Shown piece after piece: positions 35,462 to 50,500 of a DNA stretch of 64,000 bases. Under the pieces are notes generated by a model, which searched no databases, was not told the origin of the DNA, and worked only from the letters and a program-made list of their open reading frames with translations. The stretch lies in NCBI GenBank assembly GCA_009777775.1, contig WRLE01000011.1, positions 57,922-121,921 on the forward strand, written 5' to 3'. The position numbers were made by a program, and so were the translations under genes. Every line of letters begins with the position of its first letter. The stretch's first letter is position 1. The DNA comes from Oscillospiraceae bacterium (lineage in GTDB: Bacteria > Bacillota > Clostridia > Oscillospirales > Oscillospiraceae).

Positions 35462-35515
35462 TATATTGCTAGGTATACAAACTCAGTTAATCACCTATTT
35501 CTGCAAACCATATCA

Positions 35516-38500
35516 TCAACCAGACCTGGAATTTGACCATTGTTTTTCGAAGAGAGCCCAATCCCTGTTGGGAATCATTTCCAGCCAATACTCATACTCA
35601 AATTGCAAGCCAGGTACAAACTCTTCATTTTTGAAATCAGGCTCATGGGAGTTTGTGGCTTCCTGTACAGCTAAGTAGTACCAGCTGCTTTGGTCGGCAT
35701 TATCAGTCCAGTGAATCATTTCTTCCACCAACAGATCCTCCACAAATTCAGGAACACGCTCCAGCATCCTATTGACAATGGTCATGAACTCTGCCCTGGT
35801 AATGGGCTGATTAGGTCTGAAAGTACCGTCTGGATAACCGCTGAGCCAACTAATGGAAGCTGCATAGGCAATATCGTTGGCAGCCCAGTGACCTGCAATG
35901 TCGGAGAAGCCTCTTTGCATCACAGGCTGCATCCACATGACCCTGGCGAAGCGGGCGGTAATGGCTGCTAGTTCGCCTCTAGTGATAGTGTCGTTGGGTC
36001 TAAAGGAGCCATCGGGATAGCCATTGACTATACCTAGCTTACCCATTGTTGATACAGCATTGTTGTGCCAATTGCTTGAACTCACATCGAAGAATGGATT
36101 ATCCTGTGCCCAATATGCTTCTCGCATATCATCTTCCAGTAACCTGAAGAACACAGTGGCAACTTCCGCGCGAGTGATATTTCGCTCAGGCTGAACGGTG
36201 TTATCTGGATAGCCGATTATATAGGCGTAATGGTCGGGGAAGAACATGGTTATGGGAATCATCATATCTTCCAGCTCGATTATATCGGGATCTTCCTCGA
36301 ACTCGCCCTCCCAGGATTCGCCATCTGGCTCACCAGTTTTTTCATTGTGTATAACTATATCGATTGTCATGTCGCTGGATAAATGGGGTACTGAAAAGGC
36401 AACATTTGACCTATTGGACGTTCCAGCCACACTGGACTGTACGCTCACCACATGACCCAGCACATTGTACCAATTGCCCATTTCCTCCACCAACTGGTAG
36501 GTTTTACCACCTTCAAGGTCAGGAATGGTAGTGGAGCCCGTGTTTGCTGGAATGGCATACCTGCCAAGCCTTGCCCAGCCGGTATCTTCCCTCACATAAA
36601 GCACCGCCCAAAATACCTCGCCGGTTACAACAATGGCTCCGGAGGTTTCCACAAGCACTTTGGAAATTCTTAAAGTTGCTGTGCCTGCTTTATATTGATT
36701 GTGGAAAGTCGGATATTGGGAATCTGGATAATTCACCACAGCCGTCAGTTTGTTTCCTTGGTTTGTGACCACCACTGAGACATTGTAAACAGTTGTGTCG
36801 GTGAGCCAACCAGCTCCGCTCACCATGGTTTCCCTCACGGTGTAATTGTATGTTCCGGTGCGAGTGTATTCGATGGCGGGGAAGACTATGTTGCCAGCTG
36901 CATCGTTGGTAGCTGTTGCAACTTGCACTCCATTTTCAAAGACCGTGAAGCTGAATTGACCCGCTGATATGACAGCACCGTTTCCAGAAACAACCTTTCT
37001 CGCTCTCAGGTTCACCGAAGTGGGGGAGGGGACATCCGCATAGGATGCTTGGCTCATGCTGGTTTCAGCATTACCCACATGGGTTTCAGTACCACCCACG
37101 GGAGTGTAATAGAGATGAGCGTTATTTCGTATTGTGCCTCGTGCGTTGCTGGATATGTTGAATATCACAGCCAATCTCATCGTTGTTCCGCCGACACCTG
37201 GAGCCAAATCCGCCACATTGACAGTGACGCTGATTCTAGCTGTGTCGCTGGTAACAGTATAGTTGCCCTCTAAAACACCATTTACCATGAGGGATTCTAT
37301 TGACACATACTCCAGACCAGCCGGTATCGTATCTTCGATGCGGAAACTCTGGAAATTATTCAGTTCGTCTGGAAGTGTGAAGCTTATGGTATATATCACA
37401 GTTTGACCGCTGGAACCTGGGTTGTACGAACCCCGTGATGCGACTTTTGATAGGTCAGTGGGTGGTGTGATATTTCGTGGCTGCTCCCTGATGGTTTCAT
37501 CGTCTTCACCATATAAGATACCGTTGTAATACAGCGATGCGGTGTTTGTTATTAGGCTGGTGGGGGAAGCTAGACTCGTGGGTGTGGCGGTGATGTCGAA
37601 TAATACTCTGATTTCCATTTTACCGTCTGGCTCCAGCTTTGCCAGACCAGCAGGAGTTAGCTCAATTTCATAGTCACGATGACCAGGTACAGTCAAGCTG
37701 GGGACATCCGCCAGTTGATAATCGAAAGCGTGTAGCAAAGATGATTGGGTAGCAGCACCAGTGAACTCAATATACACCACAGAGGGGCTGGAGAGTTCTG
37801 GGCTGGGATAAGTATCCACCACCAGTAGAGAAGTGAATGTGGCAACATCACTGGGTAATGTCCAGCTAATGGTGTAGCCCATTGTAGCTCCAGGAGCGTA
37901 GAGGTGACTGTCAGCGGTTTTGCTGAAATCATCCTCATCCATATCGTTGTCATCCTCGGCATCGGGGATTGTGCTGCCGTTATAGAAGAGCTGGGCATTG
38001 TTTGTGATTATTCCTTCGGCATTTGCATTCACATCGAAGGTCATCTTTATCTCGAAGACCTGGTTGTTTATGAGCAACGCCCGACCAGCAGGAGTGAGCT
38101 CGATTTCAAAGGCTTCGTAGCCGCTAGGACTGCTCACTGGAATGACCGTGTAATGTGTGCCAAAGGTCAATGAGGACAAAGTGGCAACGCCTGTGGAGTC
38201 GGTGATTCTGATGGAGTCTATAACTGGGTTGGAAAGCTCTGGGGAGGGATAAGTGTCTCGGACTATGAGCTGTGTTATGGCAGTGACATCACCGGGAAGT
38301 GTCCAACTGACGGTGTATCCCATCGCTCCACCAGGTACATAGAAGTCTTTGTGGGAATCTTTGGTAAAGTCGGAGTAGAACACATCCTCGCCGTCGCCGC
38401 CCGATGTTTTGCCATTATATCGGAGTGTGGCATTGTTTGTAATCGTGCCAGTGGCATTGTTATGAGCGGTGAACTGAATGTCTAGTATTACACTTGCGCC

Positions 38501-41500
38501 ATTTGCGAGTTTGGCTATACCAGATGGTGTGAGAGCAATGGTGAGTGTACCGGTGGCTGAGTTGTTGACAATGGTATAATCATTGCTCGCTGGCGTGAGC
38601 TCATCAAAGTACAACGAGGTACCGCCAATGGTGAAAGCTGTCACTTGATTGAAGCTCACCTTGCTTTGGTCGTAATTGTCTATGATTTCCAGGGTGGTGA
38701 TTTTACTCCTGGCATCAGTGGGCAGCGTCCAGCGTAGGCTATAATCAAGTTTGCCGCCTTGGGAGTATGTAATTCTTTTTGAAATTTTACTAAAATCGTC
38801 ATAGGTAACAATTACGCTATCATCACCCATGGGACTGCCGTTGTATCTAAGCTCGGCATCGTTTTTGATGTCGCCGCTCGCACTCGCTGATGTGACAAAT
38901 TGCATGGTCAGTCTGACTGGCGCGTTGTTTATCAATTGAGCGATGCCTACAGGGGTAAGAGTGATTGTTATTTTGTCGCCATCGTCGCCTAGAGTATAAT
39001 GGGTGCTAAGGACAAGCGGTAACCCGCTACCGATGGTGAGGCTTTCTGAACCTATCACGAAGGTGACATTTGACTGGTCGTAATCATCAATGATTATTAG
39101 GCTGGTGATTGTGGCTATCGCGTTTGGTGGTAATTGCCAGGTGAGCTCGTAATCCAAGGTATCGCCTGGTTTGTAGGTGTATTGGTCGGAAGATTTTGTA
39201 AAACCAGATGGGGAAACATTTTCTCCATCGCCGCCTTCATCCCGCCCGTTGTATCGGAGTCTCGCGTTATTTGTGATAGTTCCGGTGGCGTTGGATGCTG
39301 CGGTGAATTCCAGCTTCAAGGTAACAACTGCGTTGTTGGTGAGTTTGGCAAGCCCGTTAGCTGTTAGTGCAATTGTCAAAGTACCTGTGCCATCGTCGTT
39401 GATGGTGTAGTCGCCAGCAGATGGAGTTACTGAGTTGAAGACTAGCGGTGTTGCACCAACATTGAAAGATACAACTTGGCTGAAGTTGACTTTGGTTTGG
39501 TCGTAGTTGTCGATGATTTCCAGGTTAGCTATGTCATCCTCAGCATCAATCGGGAGTGTCCATCTCAAAGTATAGTCAAGCTTTCCGCCCTGGGAGTAGG
39601 TGAGTCTGTCAGATTGTTTTGTGAAGTCATCGTAGCTAATGTCCTCGCCATCGCCACCTACTGGAGTGCCGTTGTAGAAGAGTTCTGCATCGTTGTGGAT
39701 GTCTCCGCTTATACCGGGAAGGGTGGTGAATTGCATGGTGATCGTGACGTTTGCGTTGTTTTCTATTTTCGCTCTACCATGTGTGGTGAGAGTAATGGTC
39801 ACAATGTCACCGTCATCGCTGATTAAATAATCACCATCGCTGGGTGTGATGTTGTTATAATCAAGAGATGTGCTTCCAATGGTAATGGATTCGGAACCAG
39901 TTACGAAGAAGACCCTACCTTGGTCGTAGTCATCTTCGATTCTTAGGCTGGAGATAGTTGCTACCGCATTGTCAGGTAACATCCAGCTGATTTCATAATC
40001 TAAAGTATCCCCAGGTTTATATGTCATCTGGTCTGAAGATTTTGTAAAGCCAGAATCCTTTACTTCCTCTGAGCCTTCGCCAGCAGGTGTTCCATTGAAG
40101 AATAGTTCCGCCTCATTGCGTAGAACACCCTTAGCATCATCAAGCACATCGAACACCACTCCCACAGTGACCGTGGCATTATTGGCGGATTTTGCGATGC
40201 CTATACCGGCTGGGGTAAGGGTGATGGTCAGCGGTCCGGTAGTGGAGTCTGTAACTGTGTAGTCGGTACCCAGCGTAAGTGGGGTGGCACCAATCATGAA
40301 GGATGTAACTACTCCATTTTCCACCATGGTATGATCGTATTTGTCTATGATGTACAAGCTGTTTATCTTGGAAGCGTCGCTGGGTAGCCTGAAGGTCATA
40401 GTATATGAGATTGGCATATCAGCAACATAGCTAATGAGGTCTGAGGATTTGGTGAAGCCGCTGTCTGTGACACTATCACCGCCACCCCCGCTTTTTTTGC
40501 CATTGTAAAGCAGCTCTGCGCTATTGACTATGTTACCAGTAGCGTTATCTTTGGCTTTGAATCGCATCTGTAAGGTGACCGTAGCTCCGTTTGTAAGCTT
40601 GGCAAGCCCATGACTGGTGAGAGCGATGGTGAGCTTGTCACCGTCGTTTAATATTAAATAGTCGCCATCAGCTGGTGTTGTATTGTTGTAATCTAGGGTT
40701 GTTGCACCGATGGTCAGTACAACAGACCCTGTAACGAAATCTACCTTGCCCTGGTCATAGTCATCAACGATTTCTAAAGTGTTGATTTTTCTCCGTGCAT
40801 CGACAGGAAGCGTCCATGTCATGGTGTAATCAAGGATGTCACCTGGCTCATAAGTGAGCTGGGAAGCTGCCTTGGTGAAATTGTCGTATTGGACGTTTTC
40901 GCTATCATCACCCACTGGGGTTCCGTTGTAGTAGAGTGTCGCATCGTTTTTGATGTTGCCTGTTGCGCCGGGAAGAGTGATGAATTTATAGCTCACGGTG
41001 ACTGGGGCGTTGTCTGCTAACTCAAACAAGTCTATGAGGGTTATTATGAGTTCATTGTTTGCAGTATCATCAAAAACTGTATATTGTGCTGGAAGAAGCG
41101 TTTTTGGCCCAATAGTAAACACAACTGAAGTAGCATCGAAAGCGACATGAGTGTCATCATATTCATCAATAATGTACAAGCTAGTTATGGTGGCTACCGC
41201 ATTGGCAGGTAGTGTCCAGCTGATGGTGTAATCCAAAATATCGCCTGGAATATAGGTGTATTGGTCTGAGGATTTGTTGAAACCAGAAGGCGTTATTGTT
41301 TCACCATCGCCACCTTCATCGCGCCCATTGTAAATTAGTCTTGCATTATTGGTGATGGTACCCGTAGCGTTTGAAGCTGTTGCAAACTCAAGCTTCAAAA
41401 TGACCACCGCACTATTAGCAAGCTTGGCAAGCCCACTGGCTGTGAGTGTAATTGTCAGCGTACCCGTAGAATCGTCATCGCTGATGGTGTAGTCGCCTAA

Positions 41501-44500
41501 CGCAAAGACAAGTGGCGTTGCACCAACATTGAAGGATACAACCTGGTTAAAGCTGACCTTGCTTTGGTCATAATTATCGATGATTTGCAAGGTTGCTATA
41601 TCATCTTTCGCATCAACCGGGAGCGTCCATCTCAAAGTATAATCAAGCATGCCTCCCTGGGAGTAGGTGAGTCTATCAGATAGTTTTGTAAAGTCGTCGT
41701 AGCTGATGTTCTCGCCGTCGCCGCCAGCAGATGTGCCGTTGTAGAACAGCTCTGCGCTGTTGTGAATATCACCACTTATACCAGGCTTGGCGGTGAATGT
41801 GTAGCTTATGGTGACTGTGGCGTTGTCTTTTAGCTGAGCCATATCGTCAAGAGTTATAAGCAATTGCCCAGTGATGCTTGTATCAATGGTGTAATGAACA
41901 CCGGAGGTCAAGTCATAGCTGCCGATTTTAAACACCATAGAGCCAGAAACGAAGGCGACTCTCGAGTCATCATAACTGTCGATGATATACAAACTGGTGA
42001 TAGTTGCTTCTGCATTATCAGGCAGTACCCAACTGATTTCGTAATGTAGAGGGTCACCTGGTTTGTATGTCATCTGCTCTGATGATTTGGTAAAACCAGA
42101 ATCTGTAACTTCCTCGAAGTCTTCCCCAGCCGGATTACCGTTGAAATACAGAGTCGCATCGTTGCGCAAGGTTCCTGAAGCGTCATCCAACACATCAAAT
42201 TCCACTTGCAAGGTGACAGTGGCATTGTCAGCAGATTGTGCGATGCCTAAACCTGATGAGCTGAGGGTAATGGTCAGCACTCCGGTTGTGAGTTCTGTAA
42301 CTGAATAGTCAGAGGTTGAAAGTGTTGTCGCGCCAATAATGAAGGAAGTAACCGCTCCATTCTCCACCATAAGATGGTTGTATTCATCTTCAATGTGAAG
42401 TGAAGCAATCTTTGATGCATCACTGGGTAGCTTGAAAGTCATGGTATATGAAATAGGTTTATCCGGTACATAGCTGATGAGGTCAGAATCTTTCTTAAAG
42501 CCAGTATCGGTAACATCATCACCATCACCACCGCTTTTTTTGCTGTTATAATACAGCTCTGCGCTGTTGGAAATATCGCCAGAAGCGGTGTCTTTCACTT
42601 CAAACTCTGTACGCAATACGATGGTAGCTCCGTTGGAAAGCTTGGTTAGACCATGGTCTGTTAGAGTTATGATGAGAGTACCTGTTGTGTCATCATCGCT
42701 GACGATGAAGTCACCAGCACTTGGTGTGGTACTGTTGTAAACAAAAGGTGTCAAGCCAATAAAGAAGGAGAGAACTCGAGTAAACTCAACATTACTTTGG
42801 TCGTAGTTATCAACGATTTCTAAAGTGGTGATTTTACCCCGAGCATCTTCGGGAAGCGTCCATGACATGGTGTACTCAAGCGAATCTTCAGGCTCGTATG
42901 TGAGCTGGTTTGCGGTTTTCGTGAAGTTGTCATATTGGACGTTTTCGCTATCTTCACCCACTGGTGTGTGGTTATATTGGAGCTCAGCATCATTTCTGAT
43001 GTTGCCGGTTATGCCGGGAAGTACCTTAAATTCCATGGTTAAGGTTACTGGAGCATTGCCAACAAGTTTAAGTAGACCCGCTGTGGTGAGATCGATGGTG
43101 ATTTTATCAAGGTCATCAGCGATAGTATAGTCAAATCCCGCTCCCCTTGTGAGTGATGTAGACGTACCAATGACAAGCACATCAGAACCAGTTTCAAATT
43201 GAACTCTAGCCTCATCATAATCATCAACGATGATCAAACTGGTGATTGTAGACGTAGCATCAACAGGGAGTGTCCAAGTGATGGTGTACTCAAGGACATC
43301 GTCCGGTTTATATGTATATTGATTAGCAGTTTTTATAAAGTCAGAGGGATTTATAATCTTCGTAGAAGTGTCATCAGGAGTATCTGTTGTCGGATCAGGC
43401 TCAGTTGCTGGAATGGTTTGATAGTATATCTCTGCAGTATTTATAATACTACCAGATGTCCAGCTGGAGCTGACTGTTGTACTAATGATGATTTCTACCA
43501 TTTTGTTCGCATTATTGGTAAGGAATTCCTTAGGTATATATACACTCACATCTTGCCCACTACGATTGACAGTCAGAGTACGATCGCTACCAGCGCTGAT
43601 ACCATCTATGATACGCCCAGTTGCGCTGACAAAATCAAGCTCAACAGGCAGCTCATCAAAGACAAGCATACCTTCGTAACCGTCTAAGTCTGACGGCAAG
43701 GTAAAGGAAATTGTATAAACAATCGGGTCGCCCACAGCATTGAACTTATCGGTGGAGTCTTTTGTGAAGCCAGTTACGAGGTCGAGTGGAGTCACGGTTT
43801 CGGTGTCGGTGTCGTCGGGCGTATCGGTGTTCGGGTTTGGTATGGTCGAACCGAGCTGGTAGTAGATTTCGGCGGTGTTAACGATGTTGCCGCTTGTCCA
43901 GTTAGAGTTGACCTCGGTGACGATGATAATCTCCACGGTCTCGCTTTCGTAATCTTCAAATAGCGTGTCGCTGATGTAGATGGTCAGCTCTCCCGAGCTG
44001 TGGACTATCGTGAGAGCTTGGTCGCTGTTGGTACCGGTGCCGATAATCTTTGCGCTGCTTCCAGTGGCGATGTAGTCAAGGGTGGTTGGTAGCTCGTCGT
44101 AGACGAGTATGCCGTCGTAACCCGTGAAGTCGGCGGGGAGTGTGAAGGAGACCTCGAAGGTGAGCCTATCACCCTCGCGACGGAAGTAGTCATCGGTATC
44201 TTTTGTGAAGCCAGTTACGGGGTCGAGTGGAGTCACGGTTTCGGTGTCGGTGTCGTCGGGCGTATCGGTGTTCGGGTTTGGTATGGTCGAACCGAGCTGG
44301 TAGTAGATTTCGGCGGTGTTAACGATGTTGCCGCTTGTCCAGTTAGAGTTGACCTCGGTGACGATGATAATCTCCACGGTCTCGCTTTCGTAATCTTCAA
44401 ATAGCGTGTCGCTGATGTAGATGGTCAGCTCTCCCGAGCTGTGGACTATCGTGAGAGCTTGGTCGCTGTTGGTACCGGTGCCGATAATCTTTGCGCTGCT

Positions 44501-47500
44501 TCCAGTGGCGATGTAGTCAAGAGTGGTTGGTAGCTTGTCGTAGACGAGTATGCCGTCGTAGCCCGTGAAGTCGGCGGGGAGTGTGAAGGAGACCTCGAAG
44601 GTGAGCCTATCACCCTCGCGACGGAAGTAGTCGTCGGTATCCTTGGTAAAACCAGTGACGGGTTCAAGTTCCTTTACAATTTCTTCTGCTTCGTCTATCG
44701 TAACCGTATTAATTTCAAGTTCAGCATTATTTCGGATTACTCCATCTGCTCCAACAAGTACATTAAATTTTACATTAACAGTAACTAATTGATTAATAGC
44801 TAGCTTACCAAGACCAGAACTTGTGAGAGTTATTGTTAATGTGCCACTACCGCTATCGCTTGTGGTATAATCACCTGCTCCTAGTGTAGTCGCACCAATC
44901 GTTATAGTAGCAACACTACCACTAACAACTTTTGTATCATCATAATGATCGATTATAACTAAACTTGTTATACTAGCAACATCACTGGGTAGTACAAAGC
45001 TTATTTCGTATTCGACAGTTTTTCCAGGTACATATGCTGGATACAGGGAATCCTTACTAAATCCTGGGTCGTATGTATCAATATCTACACCAGTATCTTG
45101 CTCGTTAACCAGTACACTATTTGATAAAGTTGGAGTAGCTATTGTATCAAGGTCATCGTTGACTGTTACGGTGAATGTAATAACTAGCTTTTCATTGGCT
45201 GCAATTCTTCTAGTGAAACCAGTTCGCAGTTGAAGAATATTACTTTCTTCTTCCTCAACAAGAGTACTTGATGCAGTATTAATCCGTGAAATCCTTACAG
45301 GGGTACTATTTTGCATATTTACGTAAGGACGCAGGGTGTTCAAGTTATCTTGAATGAAAACAAACTCTGCATCGACTGATGAACTTATATTTTCTATTGT
45401 TATGGTGTATGTCAGTTCCTCTCCTGGGCTAGCGAATGTATCGTTGTTTTCATCAATGACAACTTTATCCACAACCAAGTCTGCAAAAGCAGTGTTAATG
45501 GATTCATCATTGTTCGCATCAGGAACCATTGGATTTAATGATGACGCAGTTGCATTATTATAGAGGAATAAAACTGTTGATTCATCTATGTCATAACGTA
45601 CATAGACAACGAACATTATTCTAAATATTGTTTTTGGACCTACATTAAGTAAGAAACCCGTCATCAGGTCGCCGACATTGTAGAAACTAGTGGTATAGAG
45701 ACTCCAGGTTGTTCCTCCATCGGTACTATATCTGATATATAATGGATTTCCACTTGGGTCTTCTATATGCTCGATTTTTGGCGTTGCGCTGGGGTCATAT
45801 ATATGTTCAAGAGTATCTTGTATCAGCAAACCATTTGCAGCAACAGTACCAGAGTTATTTATTTCGATGAGATAAGTGAGCATTTCTCCAGGTGAAGCAT
45901 GACTATCACTGTTTTCATCTGTGACCCTTTTTTCAACAGCAATACTTATTCTGCCTGTATCGATTTCAACATATTTTGTTGCATCGTAAGGAATTCCGGG
46001 AACAGTGTCGGTATACCACTCTATATCAACATCATTAAATAGAGATGCAACTAAGGAAACATCAAGCGTTGAACTAACAGTAACATCATATGTTATAGTA
46101 ACAGTCGCACCAGCGGCTATATCTATTACAATACCTGATGACATCAATACAGCAACTGTACTGGTTGTTATTGTCCCACCATTGTTGATTGTGACAGTAT
46201 TGGTATTTGGATTGTCAATATTACCAGGCAGCATGTTACCAAGAGAGTCGGTTATCAAAACATCCTTGGCGGTAATGAGACCTGTGTTTTTAATTTCAAT
46301 GGTGTATGTGAGAGTTTCATATGGTGAAGCTATACCATCACCGCTTTGATCTGAAACCTTCTTTTCCAATGTTAGTTTTGGTTCGGTGGTTTGTATCATT
46401 GATGTAGCTGTAGCTGTGTAAGGAATACCTGTTATAGTCGATGCAGTCCATTCAAATGTCGCTGAGTTGCTAAGTTCAGTTACAATTGCAGTATTAAGAG
46501 TATTAATTACTGTTACATCAAAAGTTAGCGTCAAGCTAGTGCCTGTGGCTATCAATGGGGCTATATAACCAGTTGATATAAATGTGTCTAATGGTATGGT
46601 TGTAGTTACTACTCCATCTGATATGGTGACTAAATCAGTGAGTTGTATGGTGTCTATATATGAACTCAATTCACTGAGTGTGTCTATGATTTCCACATTC
46701 TGTGCATTAACTGTGCCGTTGTTTTCAATTTCTATTGTATATGTCAGTGTTTCACCAGGGGAGGCGTAGGTGTCGTTGTTTGCATCTGATACTTTTTTGG
46801 TGATTGTTAATACAGGAATGCCAGTTTGTATAGTATTGCTACCATGAGTGGACATATTGGAAAGAGACTTAACTTGCGTTACATCAATGTCTTTTACCCA
46901 TACTGTGAATACTAAAGTTATTGATTCGTCTGGATCAAGTTGATCTAAGTAGAAACCATTTATTAGGTGGTCTATAGTCACGGTTCCAGGAAAAATTTGG
47001 TTAGCTGGTATCATAACTCTGTCGCTATAAATATTTACTGGCTTACTGAATGTGACAATAATTTCATCATCAGTTCCATTTTTCCTTACTTCAACTAGAG
47101 ATGGAGATAACAAATCATCCATATCATCTTGAACAAAAATGTTTGCTATTGGTACAGGACTACCAGATGCGCTTCCTATGTTTTCGATATAAATTGTGTA
47201 TGTTAGCTTTTCGCCAGGGGAAGCTATTCCGTCACCGTTTTCATCAATGACAGTCTTTATACCTAAGATGTCAGGATCACCTGTCGGTATTTCATTATAA
47301 AGGTCTAAATTGCCACTAGCTGAACGCACCTCTGCTGTGTTACGTAACCTGAGTACCGTTTCCATATCGAGGGATGTAATAACCGTCACATCAAATGTGA
47401 TAGTGATTTCATCTGCAGGTAGTATTTCTAATATAGTGAAACCGTCAATAAGGTGTTGTACTGTTGATGGTGGAGTAAGGAATTCTGCGGGAGAAGTAGC

Positions 47501-50500
47501 ACTTCCATTTCTCTCAATTGTAATTCCATTGCCAGTAGGTGGGTAAATATATTCATCATAATCTTTCAATAATTCAGATAAAGTATCTCGAATCAAAACA
47601 TCCGTTGCTTTGACCTTTCCCGTATTCCTTACTGTAATCGTATAAGTAAGAATCTCACCGCTTGATGCCTTACCATCTAAATTATCATCAGACACAGTTT
47701 TTGATCCTTCAAGGTGTGGTTCACCTGTGTCAATTTTTCCATCTAAAGTAAGTGACTTGCCAATATGAATTGTATTTAAAAGCTCAGTAACTATATTTAC
47801 ATTCAAGTCTGACTTTACGACAACATCAAACTTAATTGTAAGGAATTCATCGAAAGGTATACTTTCGATAGTTATCCCAGCCATGAGGTCTCCAACAGTA
47901 TATATGTCAATTCTGTTAGTTTCATTCGATGGATACGCAACTTCGTTAAATATAATTAAAATTGGTATACTACGTGGATCCTCTATATACTGTACACCTG
48001 ATACTTGCCATAATTGGCTCATGTCATCTTTTATATCCACGTATAGAGCATCAAGACCATTGCCTGGTAATTTATGTTCTACAATAATCTCATAATGTAT
48101 GGTATCGCCTGGAGCAGCAACAGTGATGTTTTCGTCACTAGTAGCGATTTTATCACCTGTTACTTCATAGTCTTCGAGTAATTTATATAAGAAATCATGC
48201 ACATATACTTTTGGCACATTTTTAGATTCAAAGAAGTCACTTGCATCGTTGAGTATCACATCCTCATACTCATCTTGCGAAGTAACCCATTCCCAATACT
48301 TATCAAAGTCAGGGTAAGGTTCTGTTGGAGGAGTTGCTGAAGCATCATATCTTGAAATTCTAACACTGTCATATCCCCAGTGAGGATCAGGTATCACATT
48401 GCCATTAGCATCTAAGGGAATACCAAAGTAATCTTCATTATCTGGTGCTGCGGGATAAATTAGAGGATAACTGGGGTCTGTGGATGTTTTAACAACATTG
48501 TCTGTTGTCAGTGGGTAAGCAATACGATGGGGCTTTTCTTCATCAACACCTTGATGTTGAATATCTACAACAGTATAAAAATTATCTGCAACATAAACAA
48601 CCTTACGGTCTTGTACACGGTTGTAAACCTGCTCTTTACCTAGTACCCAAAACTTTCCGTTTTCTCCTATTTCAACTTCGAATGTCGCATCAATGATTGA
48701 ATAAGTACCATCTAGAACACCAGTGTCTTTTAGTAAATCACCAACCTCATACCTATCATCTTCAAATGCAGCTTCAAACTCCTCTCGAGTGAAATCAGTA
48801 AGTAAGAAATTAGAGTCTGTTGGGTCATATGGGATGAAGACATAACGGAGTTCTAGTAGTTGAGAATTGACTTGAAGGTTGAGTTGTGGGTCATTGACTC
48901 CAGCGGGAACAGTTACACTGATTTTAACTGTCTCCACTGGCGGTACACCAGGGCTTTCATCTACAAGATAAATTTTTCGGAAAGGCTTTTCAAAAGCTAT
49001 TTCAATGGCTGCCACACTGGGAGCACCACGCATATACATTACTTCGTAGCAATAAAGATTATACATACCACGAGCAAGACTACCCTGTGCAGATGCATAG
49101 TATTTATCTGAGTAGTCCCAACCCCAAGCTATTGAGCCAGAACCATCAAGGGATGTTTTGTATAAGTTACCTGAATCGTCAATGAAAAGAGTTGCAGACT
49201 GGAATGTGCTAAGTGCGCTAATGTATGGTAATTCCTTTAACATCATTGCATCATACGCGAAGCTACCAAAATCATCCAATTCAACTACAAGCCCAATCCA
49301 ACCTCGTTCGTTTTCTTTGACAACAGGAGTGCTTGTAACTTCAGTAATTCCTGCAGGTAAAGCAGCTCCGCTTCCAGATCCACTACGGTTCAAAGCCCAT
49401 ACACCAGTATAACTATCTTCAGCAATATAGAAGTTTGCGCTGTAGGTACCATTTGCATCACGCCTCATCACGTAAACAAGCCTATTACCATCTTTATCAA
49501 GGGGATAATCTCGATCGTGGTTGCTCGGGTTGCCTCCATCTGTTGTTTCCATGTATTTTTTGTCATATATCGTTGGATGTAGACCATCAAATGACCACCA
49601 AGAACCATAATTACTATAATTACTAAATTGTGCTGCTGTAACAGGCGAGCCTGAAAATACTGGAGCCTTTGTGTAAGTATGATTATCGTTATTGTACTCA
49701 GTATCACCATCACCAAGGGTTTTTAACAAGGTAGCTTTTTGTACGTAATTTGTGTGTTTCGATGATGAGGTAGTAAGTAATGTTCCATCTGTACCGAATG
49801 AATATGCGTAATTGTAACCCCAAAACCAAATACGTCCATACACATCAATTATATAATTGACATACTTACCAGCTATAGCAGCAGCTGCTTTTGGTGCATC
49901 TGAATATGGATAAGCAAAGTCATCTGTTGAGTCGAGGTCGAATAACACTATTTCAGGGGTATGAACATCAGTTGATGAACCTGAAGATGCGTATTTGTAA
50001 GTCCATCCTCCTGGAGCGGTATATGTTCTATTAAGATTTGTTGATGAATAGCCATATATTCTTCCCCATTGCCATGCGTTTCCATCTATATCAACAGCAA
50101 GGCTTGTGTCACTGTTTGCAGAAATACTTACAATTTCTATGTTTTCAAAAAAAGTTACTTTCTGCGGATAATTATAATAACCAGAAGCAGAAGAACCAAG
50201 ACCTAGCTGGTCGTGGTTGTTGTATCCCCATGTATATATATCACCAGCAGAGTCAAGTACAATACCATGTTGGTTACCTAATTCTATATCAACGATTTTT
50301 TCTCCTGGTGTAATAACAGGATCGAATCGATGGGTTATATCCTGTGCTGTTCTTACATAACCACTATTGTCAGGTATTCTGTAACCATCAGCGTAACCAA
50401 ATGCAAAAATCCTTATTCTATTATCGCGGGTATCCCTAGCTAAAACGTAAGTACAGCTTGCATTTTCTGAGCTTGTAACTACTTTTATTATTTCAATTTC

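Noticed and set aside
44005..44667. Two similar minus-strand ORFs of 62 and 73 codons
   Set aside because: They are out-of-frame readings of the 441-bp duplicated D2 segment and only confirm the repeat period.
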